In this document: in pieces, positions 1-9,519 of the stretch
Layout: each line of letters starts with the position of its first letter
Position numbering within the stretch: position 1 is the first letter of the stretch
DNA from: Lobosporangium transversale
Taxonomy: Eukaryota > Mortierellomycota > Mortierellomycetes > Mortierellales > Mortierellaceae
DNA: 64,000 nucleotides
Direction: 5' to 3'
Assembly (NCBI RefSeq): GCF_002105155.1
Contig: NW_019029020.1
Coordinates: 288,501-352,500, forward strand
Notes under the pieces: generated by a model
Told to the model about the DNA's origin: nothing
What the model saw: only the letters and a program-made list of their open reading frames with translations
The model's database searches: none
Made by a program: the position numbers and the translations under genes

Positions 1-639
1 ATCGATGGGATGTAGAATACTGTGGACAATGGTCGCCTGCTCAATGGCATCGTCCAACGTCTCTGGCTGTCTAAGTCTCACCTGCTTGCTTGTTTCAGGC
101 TCAAGGCCTAGCATGTATTTTTGCAAAGCAGAGTCTTTGTCGAGATTTGTAGCCAGACGTAGGTGGCTTCTAAACTTGCTCGTATATTCTGCCACACTCA
201 TCCTTCCTTGGCGAAGTTTATCCAACGCTCGGCGAGCTGCATTCGCAGAATCTGGAGGGGTGAACTGACGGAGGAATGCTTTACGGAAGTCAGCCCAAGG
301 TGTATCGAGATTCAACCCGGAATCTCTCCACCATGCCTTGGCTTCGCCATTGAGACTGAGGACAGCGTATCGAACCCATTTGGATGGCGTGAGTGTGACA
401 ATAGTGTAATACTCCTCCAGGCTGTCGACAAAGTTTAAGGCTGCAACAGCGTTAATAGCTCCTTCGTAAGGCGTAGGCTTCTGTGGCTTTAGGACCGTGG
501 CGAGGGTTCTGGCTAGGTCATTCTCAGCGGCTTCGTTGGCTTTGGCAGTAGAGAGGGCCTGATTAAAAGCAGTAGCTATGGCTTCGCGAATGTTCAGAGG
601 AAGATCGATGGACGAAAGGGCGTTATTCAAGTGTTCCAT
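1..639 (-). CDS. Retrotransposon Gag polyprotein, partial
   Basis: The frame opens with ATG at 639 and stays open for 213 codons to the window edge. The N-terminus is MEHLNNALSSIDLPLN. The middle contains a Retrotrans_gag-type core: a WVRYAVLSLNGEAKAWWRD stretch around residues 97-115, then WADFRKAFLRQF, then the M-S-V-A-E-Y-T-S-K-F-R region near residue 153. Such gag cores build the capsid-like particle of Ty3/gypsy elements. The zinc knuckle and pol would follow beyond the edge. No frameshift or stop is present in the visible part. Confidence 0.8.
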   Translation of the reverse strand, partial: MEHLNNALSSIDLPLNIREAIATAFNQALSTAKANEAAENDLARTLATVLKPQKPTPYEGAINAVAALNFVDSLEEYYTIVTLTPSKWVRYAVLSLNGEAKAWWRDSGLNLDTPWADFRKAFLRQFTPPDSANAARRALDKLRQGRMSVAEYTSKFRSHLRLATNLDKDSALQKYMLGLEPETSKQVRLRQPETLDDAIEQATIVHSILHPID

Positions 640-706
640 GGCGAGGGGTGAAATTCAATGGTAATTGTAGTTCTCTGGGTGTGGTCGTGGTTTCCTTTGC
701 TACCAA

Positions 707-875
707 TGCAAAAGTCAAGGTAGTGTTCTAGGGGGATCTAAGGGTGCAATAAAGGTATCTTTATTCAGGGGGAACTATGCTACAGAACTAGATAGAAAAG
801 TAGACCTATTTATACTAGTTAATGTCCTGTTGCAAGGAATGCTCTAGAAATATGGGCGAAATACTATGTTGCACA
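707..875 (-). repeat. 5' LTR, 169 bp
   Basis: On the minus strand the repeat begins TGTGCAACATAG and ends GACTTTTGCA, giving TG...CA termini. It contains TATAAATA followed downstream by AATAAA, a promoter and poly(A) signal in the order expected within an LTR. It is followed after one base by a TGG-initiated primer-binding site. The second LTR is outside the window, so the boundaries rest on these signals only. Confidence 0.7.
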
Positions 876-904
876 AAATTATTATAGTGATTTCGCTTGC
901 ACAT

Positions 905-1314
905 ATCCTGGTTCGATTCGAATGGTTCGAATGGTTCGAATGACGCGGATTATTCGAATAGTTCGAGTGTCGAATGGCTCGAATGATTCGAATAGGAGAG
1001 TGGTGGTTTGAATTGCGAAGTGGTATGAGTGATTTAGTTCATAGCCCTGGTTCAGAGTTGTATTGTAAAAAGTTTTATGATTTGCTAGTTTTGAGAAATA
1101 CTTATACTCTTATTAGAAAACTATATAAGTCTCAATCAAGGCATCTCTTTCAACCAGTGCTCCTATTCGATTCGAATGGTTCGAATGTCGAATGGTTCGA
1201 ATAGCATTCGAATCCTGATATCTATTCGAATTCGAATCGAAGTTGAACTTACCTTATTCGAATCGAATTCGATATCAGGCAAATTCGATTCGAATGGTTC
1301 GAATAGGAGCACTG
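905..1314. repeat. TTCGAA-rich minisatellite-like repeat
   Basis: Two clusters (about 915-1000 and 1167-1310) consist of short imperfect repeats of the units TTCGAATGG, TTCGAATAG and ATTCGATTCGAA. The intervening 1000-1150 is ordinary AT-rich DNA. The right cluster forms an inverted repeat (separate entry). The repeats interrupt what looks like the start of a gag frame that runs in from the right. Identity as a known satellite was not recognised. Confidence 0.7.
1155..1314. repeat. 160-bp foldback (inverted repeat) of TTCGAA units
   Basis: The outer arms CAGTGCTCCTATTCGA (1155-1170) and TCGAATAGGAGCACTG (1299-1314) are exact reverse complements. An inner pair of arms begins CCTGATATC at about 1215 and ends GATATCAGG at about 1279, around a centre near 1245. 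The whole unit could fold into a long hairpin. It may be a small foldback element or a rearranged satellite. Confidence 0.75.
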
Positions 1315-1414
1315 CCTCGAACTTGTCGGGTTGGGGGTACTTGAAAGCGGGGGTCATCACAGGGTTGTCGGTAGTGAGCGTCATGGAATCAAGGATTAGG
1401 GCTAAATCTTCCAC
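1315..1414 (-). pseudogene. Gag N-terminal fragment cut by the foldback repeat
   Basis: Downstream of the 1531-1628 LTR and primer site, an ATG at 1414 opens a frame beginning MEDLALILDSMTLTTDNPVM and containing KYPQPDKFE, a motif like the start of the Gag core in many gypsy elements. The frame then runs into the TTCGAA repeat and loses Gag similarity. I read this as a gag broken by repeat insertion or expansion. The fragment is short, so the identification is tentative. Confidence 0.45.
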
Positions 1415-1460
1415 AGAGAGCAGGTTGAAAGTAAAATCGAGGAGGTAGGGTGGTGCGGCA

Positions 1461-1508
1461 GGGGACAGGGGGACAGGGAAACCAGGGTCAGGGAGGCAGG
1501 GGACAGGG
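1461..1508 (+). other. G-rich tract with G-quadruplex potential
   Basis: The plus strand carries repeated GGGGACAGGG-type units giving at least six runs of three or more G separated by 1-6 bases. It lies in the leader between the primer-binding site (1531-1542) and the gag start of the element on the minus strand, so the element's own transcript would be C-rich here and the G-rich strand is the complementary one. Folding is a prediction only. Confidence 0.6.
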
Positions 1509-1530
1509 ATGAAGGTCGGGGATCAGAGTA

Positions 1531-1628
1531 GCTTTGCTACCATGTAATAATTAAGAGAGACAAAAGATGATTTTATTATAATTATTAAAACAAGCCTTTT
1601 TATAGGCTTAAGGCTATATACTGTCACA
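1531..1628 (-). repeat. Very short LTR (86 bp) plus adjacent primer-binding site
   Basis: On the minus strand the segment 1628-1543 starts TGTGACAGTATATAG and ends TTAATTATTACA, so it has TGT...ACA ends. It holds a CCTATAAAAAGG TATA-like box and a TAATAAAATC poly(A)-like signal. The next base starts TGGTAGCAAAGC (1542-1531), nearly identical to the primer-binding site of the element at 703-705 and below. This supports a 5' LTR of a second element whose leader and gag start lie at 1542-1315. At 86 bp it is unusually short for an LTR. Confidence 0.6.
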
Positions 1629-1654
1629 TCCTAGGATCCATTCCTCGTCGGAGC

Positions 1655-2620
1655 CTAGGCAGAGTCGTTTCCCGATTCGGCTTCAACAACCGAAGCATGG
1701 ATGGTTTTCTTGGTAGGGCAATTCAGGGCAATATGGTTAGCGCCACCACAGTACAGGCAAAGACCCATATCTCTGCGGCGCTTCTTTTCTTCGGGTGTGA
1801 GGCGCCGAGCGCGCATAGCATCTACATCCATTGCCATAGATGGAGCTGAGGAGGAGGTTGTTGTAGCAGAAGTAGTCGCTGGGGGAGGGCGACGAGCAGG
1901 TTGATGTTGAGACTTGAAGGAATCAAAACGAGGTCGCTGACGACGATGCGAGGACAGATTTCTATACGCATCGATCGCAGCGGTCTGTACCTCGTGCACA
2001 GTCTTAAACTTGGACCATTGGGGTAACAGGAGGCCATGGATTTCGCTCGACAGGCCTTTCTTGAAGCGAGCTTTGAGAGCTCAGTCATTCCAACCACTGC
2101 GGGCAACAAGGCGGCGGAACTCTGTCACGTACTCGATCATGGAACCTGACTGGCGGATACAGGATAGCTGGTGCTCGACGTCTTCTTGTTCAAGATGATC
2201 ACCAAAGAATTCTTCAAGGGTTTCGATGAATACCTCATACGAAGTCAAGACACCAGAGACATCCTCAAGTTCTCCATTGATGTATGGAGCGAAGTGCCGA
2301 GATGTGTCGCCATCTAGTCACTGGAGGGAATAATTGATTTTATCCTCATCGCTGGACAAGGCATCGGGGAAGCGGGCAAAAACAACTTGGAGGCGGGCAC
2401 GGAAGTCGGAGAGAGACAGCTCCTCACTGTTGCCCTTGAATTTAGAGGCACTATAGTTTAGAAATGTTTCATCGTCGATTAATCCAAGTTGATGTTGTTT
2501 TCTGATATGTTGGAATCGATCAATGTGGCTTGAGACAACATCAGCATACTTAAGGAGTTCTCCCTCAGCTTCTGTGATGAGGTCATAAGCAACCGCATTG
2601 TCGAGTTGTGTAGGATTCAT
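1655..2620 (-). pseudogene. Retrotransposon gag pseudogene with CCHC zinc knuckle and two in-frame TGA codons
   Basis: One frame runs from ATG 2620 to TAG at 1655 (322 codons), broken only by TGA at 2318-2320 and a second TGA near 2076. Ignoring the stops, it has the usual Gag layout: an N-terminal helix region, a core with LDGDTSRHFAPYI and YVTEFRRLVARSGW, a Pro/Ser/Thr linker, and a C-terminal CLYCGGANHIALNC knuckle (C-x2-C-x4-H-x4-C) that binds element RNA. Frame retention on both sides of each stop indicates recent point-mutation inactivation. The first stop falls where W is expected, compatible with a G-to-A change. No pol frame follows; an LTR-like unit begins 27 bp further on. Confidence 0.8.
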
Positions 2621-2659
2621 AGTGTGTGTAGTAACTAAAGTTGGGTGTCAGAATGTCAA

Positions 2660-3724
2660 TTAAGAATGGATCTCATCGTTGCACCAGTGCTGATTTGTAT
2701 ACATGGATTACACTAGCTTTACCTTTTGTTCTTTCCGCAACAGTAGAAATCATGAGGGCTTGAGACTCAGTAGACTGGAGAGGTTCCTCTTCAGTCGGTT
2801 GCGGACGACCCTCTTCCTCGTCTCCGCTTCCTACATCGTCTTTATCGCCTTGTAAGGCTTCCTCGAATTCTTAAAAGTCTAAGGCCTCATGAGGCTGTGG
2901 ATCATGTTGAATACGACCTTGCTCCAGCTCATGGATGACATCCTGGAAAATACTCTCATCTGTTTCTGTTGCCTTTTCTTCCCAAGGCTTCGCCTTCCTC
3001 TTTTCTTCGCGGGTCAACTTGCCCTTCATTGCTTGTTTGGCTGTCTGTGATGGGGCTTTCCAACGGCACCAATGAACCCCGCGTTTGGATCGATGTATTT
3101 CTTAACTGTCCGCAGGAAGATAACCTCTTCGAAATACTTCAGCATTTTTGTTGCGCCAACGCTGCAGTCCCCTTCATAGTTGGTCTCGCAGAACACCTAT
3201 TATTTATTTATATTGTAAAAACAATCAGTCTCATCCGAGAATTTGAAAAATAAACAAACAAACAAAGAACAAAAATAAAAATTTACCAGCCAAAGTTTCA
3301 AGTACGTTCTGCACTGCTTCAATGTTTTCGAGGGACTATTGTTGGTCAGAAGAGAATGAAGGACATTGTTAGCGCAGATCTTTCTCTGTTCTTCGATTTC
3401 CTCAGCCGAATAAGACGACTGAGGATGGCTAGAAGAGCTACCTGATACTGGGTTTATCACCGTGTCTTGGGAACAGATCCGTTTGCGAGGGGTATGCTCC
3501 TCGACGATATCACGGATGTCTACAGGGCAGGCCCTTTTTTTGCCCTCGTGGATCTCCCTCCTTTTTTCTCTTCCATCCCTGATTTCCTTAGCTTTCCGTG
3601 CATACCCGCTTCTTCCTTCTTTCCCTTGGTTCACGCTAAATGTAAAGAAGGTGCCGCTTGGATCTGCATTGATGTCATGGCCGTTGCTAGAAGATGATGA
3701 TGCGGTAGTATTTTTGTGAGGCAT
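2660..3724 (-). pseudogene. Decayed mobile-element ORF, possibly tyrosine recombinase (Crypton-like) N-terminal part
   Basis: A first exon from ATG 3724 to 3287 (MPHKNTTASSSS start, Lys/Arg-rich middle) joins in phase across a 90-bp GT-AG intron (3286-3197) to an exon reading VFCETNYEGD and MLKYFEEVIFL, ending at TGA 3026. Similarity continues in the next frame as APSQTAKQAMKGKL and then a long acidic stretch with another stop, so a frameshift and a nonsense change are present. The pattern (helical segment, FCE-N-YEGD, then MLKYFEE) resembles the core-binding region of fungal Crypton-type tyrosine recombinases. This is from memory of the family and is uncertain; the catalytic domain is absent. 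Confidence 0.4.
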
Positions 3725-3970
3725 GTTGATAGGTTGGTTTGTGCTATTTGTTGAAGTTGTAGATCTACAAAGCGGATATGAGCAAGTGCTGCTGCAATGA
3801 GTAGCTACTGCAGTAGTTAATGGCAGTGATATATCACAGAAAGAAATGGAAGAGAGAAATGTAAGTGAGCATGGTTTTATATATTTAGCGGACATTATCA
3901 AAAGTAATCGCTATCTTAGTGAGCCAAACACTTGGCTTCTCTTGGACGTGCTTTTTTGCTTTCTTATGGG

Positions 3971-4015
3971 TAAGGAATGAGGAATCAGGGAATGAGGAAT
4001 GAAGGAATGAAGAAT
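3971..4015 (+). repeat. GGAATGA short tandem repeat
   Basis: About six imperfect copies of a GGAATGA heptamer (variants GGAATCA and AGAATTA) stand head to tail here. No gene is associated with it. Confidence 0.6.
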
Positions 4016-5139
4016 TAGGCCTAGAGCATTAAACTGATTAGCGCGCGCTTCGCGCATCTAACAAATGAGTTTCTACTTTCCAGATCGATGTAGTGAAAAG
4101 ACCTGTGCAATTTTTCTATTAATGGGCATACAGTGGAATTTGACTTAATAAACTATTACGGTAATAATTGTTTAAAAAAGGTGTTTCTACAAGTATATAA
4201 ATGCATGGATGTGCTTTGATCAAGACTTGGTAGAGTTACAGTTACACGGCGGATATTATGCCTAAAGGAAATAAAGAGAGAAGGCAGCTTTTGGTACGAT
4301 AATTGGATAGTAACTCCAGTAGTGGGGACAACCCATTTATAGAACTAATTCTCTTAATAAGCCCAAATGACCTCTGCGGCCTTAATTGTCGAAAAAAGCT
4401 GTTTTTGCTTCAAGTGAAGTCTCAGCTCCAAATGGGCCACAAAGAAAGTGCGTTTAATGACGTTGCTTTCGCGATTTGGGAACCACTTAAAAAAAAAAAA
4501 AAAAAAAAAAGAATCAAATCATGTATGTTTGTATGGTGTTTGAGTTCATACTTCGGAAACAAGCATGATTATGTCCAAACTAAAATATAAACTATACATT
4601 CATTCTTGCGTTTTGAATTATATGCGTTGTGTTGTATCCTTGATTATGGCTATCTATTGTTATTATTTTTTTACACATACTTATATTTATATTTAACACT
4701 AATTTTACCGGAATAAGACTAAAAAAAAAAACATTTTGTTGTCTAGGCCCATTTATCGGGATGTTATTAAAAAAAAGAAAAAGAAAAAAAGGAACATGTA
4801 TACAATCAACTAAGAGTGGCCCGCGTTTAGTCATTTCCCAATGGTATAGAGCATATATATATTTTTACAGTTTATGAAAGCAGGAAGGAAACTTTAGTTT
4901 AATTAAGGTAGGAGGATCCTTCTCGTCGAATTGTGGATTAAGGTAGTTGTAGTTTAGATATAGCAGGGTAGATTCTACATATTAAATAATACATGCAATA
5001 TGAAAAAAGAACCAAGACTAATCATTGAATCAAAAAACGAAAAGCCTTGATGGTCGTCCAGTAAAAAAAAAAAAAATGAAAAAAAGGATGAGTTTGACCT
5101 AGGGAAACGGCCTCCAATCTTTTTTTTTTTTTTTTTTTT
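4016..5139. other. AT-rich intergenic spacer
   Basis: No convincing gene. The stretch holds A runs (A of about 20 near 4491-4510), a CAGTGGAATTTG sequence near 4132 that resembles the terminus of the MITE at 17117 without a matching right end, and a T run of 22 (5120-5141) that abuts the chitin deacetylase stop codon. Confidence 0.6.
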
Positions 5140-6231
5140 TTAGAAAAAAGCATAACCAAGAACAGCGGTCAAGCCCATAGCCCAAGCGCCGACCTGGACA
5201 AAGCCAGCAGAATTATCCTGCGTGTTACTGTTGCCTCCAGTAGCGGCCTTGGCAGTGACATCAGCGGTTGCCTCAACAGAGGGGACAGCACCAGAAGTGA
5301 CGGCGGGGGGAACAGCACCAGAGGTACCATTAATAGGGTTGGAGGCAGCAGAAGGGATAGTGGAGCCAGGAAGGTAGGCAGGCTTACCAACGCATACATC
5401 CATAGTGACAAACTTGTAACCCTTGGCGAGAATGGCATCAATAAGGCGCCCGGCCAAGAGATCGACAGAGAACTTATGGATCTCGTGTTCAAGCAAGATG
5501 AAAGAGTCAGTAGCAGGGTTGCCTGGGAGGATGACTGAGTTGATCTCGGTCATTGACTTCACAGCAGCGGTTTCAGGAGCCAGTGCCTTGAAGCGCCAGT
5601 CGTTGGTGTCAACGTTCCAGTGGGAGATGACCAAACCCATTGACTCCATGACTTTGGTGCAGAGTTCGCCACAGCGACCCTCAGGGGGACGCATGTAAGC
5701 AGGGCGGACACCAGCGTTTTGGAACATGATATCGGAGGTCATTTGGATTTCTTTCTTCAGCTGCTCCTCGTTCATGGTATCCATGTTGCTGTGACTGTAT
5801 GAATGAGAGGCCAACATGTGGCCACCATCAAGGATCTTCTTAAGAGCACCAGCCTGTTGAGGGTTCTCTGCAACCATGGATCCACTATATATTTTTATTC
5901 GTAGAGAATGTGACAATAACAAAGGTCAGCAAAAAAAAAAAAAAAAAAAAAAAATGGCAATGATTCCTTGATGATATTTGTACTTGTATTGATTCAAGGA
6001 CAATGGAAGATGAGAATGTAGATAAACTTACATGACATAGAAGGTTGCCTTGACGCCTTTTTCGGCCAAGAGCTTCAGGAGTTGGTCGTTGTAAGGACCT
6101 GGGCCATCATCGAAGGTCAGAGCAACCACACCAGGCATGACACAGGTATCAATTTTATTGGGGAGATCTGGCATGACTGCCGAGGCGACCGAGGCGAGGA
6201 AGATGGCGGAGAGAATGGAAGTGAACTTCAT
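5140..6231 (-). CDS. Chitin deacetylase (polysaccharide deacetylase, CE4), secreted, probably GPI-anchored
   Basis: Two exons (6231-6032, 5884-5140) join in phase across a GTAAGT...AG intron to give 314 residues. The enzyme removes acetyl groups from chitin to make chitosan at the cell wall. Residues 1-18 form a signal peptide (MKFTSILSAIFLASVASA). CE4 motifs are complete: TFDDGPG 39-45 (catalytic Asp and metal Asp), HSYSH 94-98 (metal His pair), RPPEG 132-136, DTNDW 159-163, and LEHEIH near 198-203, where the family usually has L-x-H-D. A Ser/Thr/Pro-rich tail and a hydrophobic C-terminus ending LGYAFF suggest GPI anchoring. The TAA stop runs straight into an A run of about 20 in the sense strand. 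The intron contains a T run of about 24 in the sense strand. Confidence 0.93.
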
Positions 6232-6374
6232 GATTATATGTATTGTAGTGAGAGTAAAATGGAGAAGGTGTAGGAAAGATGAAGAAAACACAGGTTAAAA
6301 GGGCTGAGACCGTTGGATGAAGTGGAGGGGGACGTGATGAGTGTATCGTTTCAAAGTAGGGGGAGAAGCAGGTG

Positions 6375-6382
6375 TATTTATA
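6375..6382 (-). promoter_or_regulatory. Putative TATA box of chitin deacetylase gene
   Basis: TATAAATA on the minus strand lies about 145 bp upstream of the chitin deacetylase ATG (6231), a plausible distance for a fungal promoter with a short 5' leader. Position only; no experimental support. Confidence 0.4.
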
Positions 6383-9300
6383 TTTGAGAAAGTGGTAGAA
6401 AGGTCGTTTGCTGGCTGGTATATGAAAGTGAGTGGACAGAGATAAAAAAGAAACTAAATATATTATACCTATTCCAGGGGGAGCTATTGGGAGCCAGGAA
6501 AGTATAACTTGAATAAAAGTATCTATATCTCACACTCTGCTCAGAAAAAAAAAAAGAGCTGGTAAAGCCAGTTAATAAATATAGAGACGACTGATTAAAA
6601 AAAGAAAAGAAGTTATATATGTATATAGTATTATATATATATATATATGCGGTATATACCATACTTGCAGCATAGTTTAACGCGCATTTGCTTTTGCTTG
6701 CATTTCAGGCAGGTGGAATGGACATGGACTGATTGGGTTATAAAATGATCGTACTATTTCTCCGTCTATTTTAGGGTTCCTCTTTAGCTCTCACTTGGCT
6801 TGCATACCGGGAAAGGATTTTTGCTCAAGCATAACCTGTGCTCATAGGATGCACTTATCTTTGTTTTACTGTTGATTACCAGGAATCTAGATTACTCTTT
6901 ATCACAAACACTTTAATCTTGCAAGTGTCCGTTGGAGTTTTATTTCAGGTACAAATGCTATTCATTAATTTGTTTAGAGAATTTGATGTTTGGGCCACTT
7001 GTTTCTTAATTCGGGGATTTTTTTTTTTTTTAAGCTGTATTATTGTCTTACGAAACCCGTGCTATACACAATTCTTTTTACACTCTAATTGGAGTATGTC
7101 ATACACATGTCGCACCTTGATGTTACAATAATGGAGATCATTTGGAAATTGGTTTAATTGGATGTTTGCACAAAACTTGGATGTACCATTATGTTGCTGA
7201 TAAAATGTTTTTCGTCATCATAGTATTACATACAAATACTGAAATATCTCTTTTAATAAGCAATGGCTACGGTTAGACTATCCGAGTACGAACAGAAGAC
7301 TTTATATTGGCTAGAAAAGTAGGTGATATAAATGGTCGGAACAGAGGCTGTGATGCGAATGTAGAGATGAATGGGCGTAAAATTCGAGATGAATGATCAA
7401 TAGCATCGGTTGTGCAACAACACACTAAATAAAAGACACATGGAGATAAAGAAAGTGCAAGGTATTTGTATGGATGTGAGATAGTGTATGTTATCGAACA
7501 ATAGCAGCTGAATACTATAAAAAGATTCATCTGTGCGAAATCCCTTCACGCGATTATTTCCTGAAAGGATGCAGAAGGTCAATTATGTAAATAGCGCAAC
7601 AGAAACGTTTATACGGGATGTTGCATTTTAGTGTTTTATACGACGGACCAACAGCCATGTGCGCTCATGTTGTTGTCTGTCTCTCATCTCCATCTTTCTC
7701 CACACAGGAGCTCATTCTATCCCAATCCTCCATTTTTTTTTGTGTTACTTCACCAATTCATGGCAGCAAGCTGGTCTTTGGACAATATGGACGAGAAAGG
7801 CGATAAACACTATATATTCCATAAACATCATCCCACTCTCATGTGTACTACAAAGTGTTTGCACGTACGATTGGATCGGTCATACTACGCCTTGTTTACA
7901 TACTCGCCACGTAATAAAGGACAGCGGTACCATTCGAACATTCGTGTAAATTGGCCTTGGGCGTAGATGTAAGTTTTACAGAAAATATACATGGCTTATT
8001 CATTGTTTTTTTTATTTATTTTTCTGAAAAATACAAAGAGACGCCGGTGGGTACTAATATTGATCCAAAAGCCCAAATGGTCAAGTGACTAAAGATCAAG
8101 ATGGGTGTAGGACCATTTGAGACGTGTATTTACAGGCAAATTAGCTGCTGTAACAGTAGGAAGCGCCGTGGTCAAGTTTACCCAGAATGACGAAAATGCA
8201 AGCGGCGCCAGAGGCTCAAGGCTCAGGGTCGAGACTTGTGCTTATTTCATTTATGCCATTAATTGCTCATTGTAGAGTTATAGGGTATCCGCGCCCTTGC
8301 CTAGAATCTGTTAAGGTTTATGCAGCGGCAAATATCTTTTCTTTAGTTGCTGCGTTCCATCTTTGACTAATATATTCTTTTTTTTCATTTTTTTCATGTG
8401 TGTTAAATGTTTACCTGCTTTTTTTTCGAGGGTATTGATTTTGGCTCCCTCTTTTTTTCGATTCTGTATTGGATATCCCCTGTTATTGTGATCACCGCTC
8501 TCCTCCAATACGATCATCATTTTTTACTGTTGGTCCAATAGCCTTTCTCTCACTTCCACAGGCATCGTTTGTTTATATGAACACGGCTCTCTTTCTGCAT
8601 GTGCTTTCATTTTTTTTATTTTTTTTATTTTTTCTCACTCTTGCTCTTCGATAAACTGAGATGTAAAAAAAAAAAGAAAAAGAAAAAAAAAAAAAAAAGC
8701 TGCTGTTCTATTTGTTGATGTTTTTGAATGCTAGACGTGTTTGGTCTGTTTCTGGTGGTTTACAGGCTTTTTTTTTTCTTTGTTTGTGTTCTTGATGGTT
8801 TGCATGTTTGCTTGGGTGTCTGTGTCTGTGTGTCTGTGAGTTTGACCATCTGACCAGCTTTTTAATTTTCATGATGAAAATGATAATTTGAAGAGAGATA
8901 CAATAAAAATGTTTTATTTATATTTTATGATACATAATATATATAATATTGGACAATACAATTCTTATTCAAAGCCACAATTGATCAAAGCCATCTTTGG
9001 AAGTTATTCTAAAATGTAACGAATGAATTGTGTCAGTGACCCCAAATGAACCGGTTTTATTTCATATCGATTTTTTCTAAACCTCTGTTCCTTTTTTTTT
9101 TTTATTTCTTCACCCCCCCACAAATCCAATCTGTGTTTGAAAAAAAAAAAAGTGCGGCTATTGCATATTAACACAAACACAATTACACAAACTCACACAA
9201 CATGCGCTTACCTTCACTCTCCTTTCCCATCTCATCCTCATATTTCTCACCCACGTTTTTTTTTTTCCGTTCCACGGTTCTCACTTCTTTTTTATTCTTT

Positions 9301-9519
9301 TCTCTTTCTCTTTTTATCTTTTTCATCTCATCTTCGCTGGGACATTCGTACTTTTTTCATTGTCCTTGTCTCATTCCATTGGTTTCATCCATCATTCACA
9401 CACATTCTTCACATTCTTAGTTGCATTGTCTTATTTTCCTTCTCCATAACTACGCCTTCCCTTCTCATACTCCAATATCCAACAACAGTATTAAATACAT
9501 ATTCTTCTTCGACATCACA
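6383..9519. other. Long AT-rich intergenic region
   Basis: About 3.1 kb without a supportable gene. Only short, compositionally biased ORFs rich in Phe, Leu, Ser or Tyr occur, many read from T or TA runs (for example an AT dinucleotide stretch near 6634-6648). The pyrimidine-rich stretch about 9200-9500 is likely the promoter and 5' leader of the following gene. Confidence 0.6.

Larger units (their letters stand above)
1..875 (-). mobile_element. 5' part of a Ty3/gypsy-like LTR retrotransposon (cut by window edge)
   Basis: Reading the minus strand from 875 downward there is a 169-bp LTR (875-707), a one-base spacer, a primer-binding site that starts TGGTAGCAAAGG (705 downward), a short leader, and an uninterrupted gag frame from 639 to the window edge. 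This order is the canonical 5' end of an LTR retrotransposon. The pol region and 3' LTR would lie left of position 1 and are not visible. The gag frame has no stop, so this copy may be young. Assignment to Ty3/gypsy rather than copia rests on the gag similarity and is an inference. Confidence 0.75.

Noticed and set aside
905-1200. GGTTCGA-like B-box sequences suggesting tRNA genes
   Set aside because: They belong to the TTCGAA repeat; no A box, acceptor stem or cloverleaf could be drawn. Similar GGTTCAAAT strings at 33185, 35598 and 60978 lie in or near coding sequence and lack a cloverleaf.
5169-5492. 107-codon minus-strand ORF inside chitin deacetylase
   Set aside because: Out-of-frame shadow of the deacetylase Ser/Thr/Pro-rich tail.
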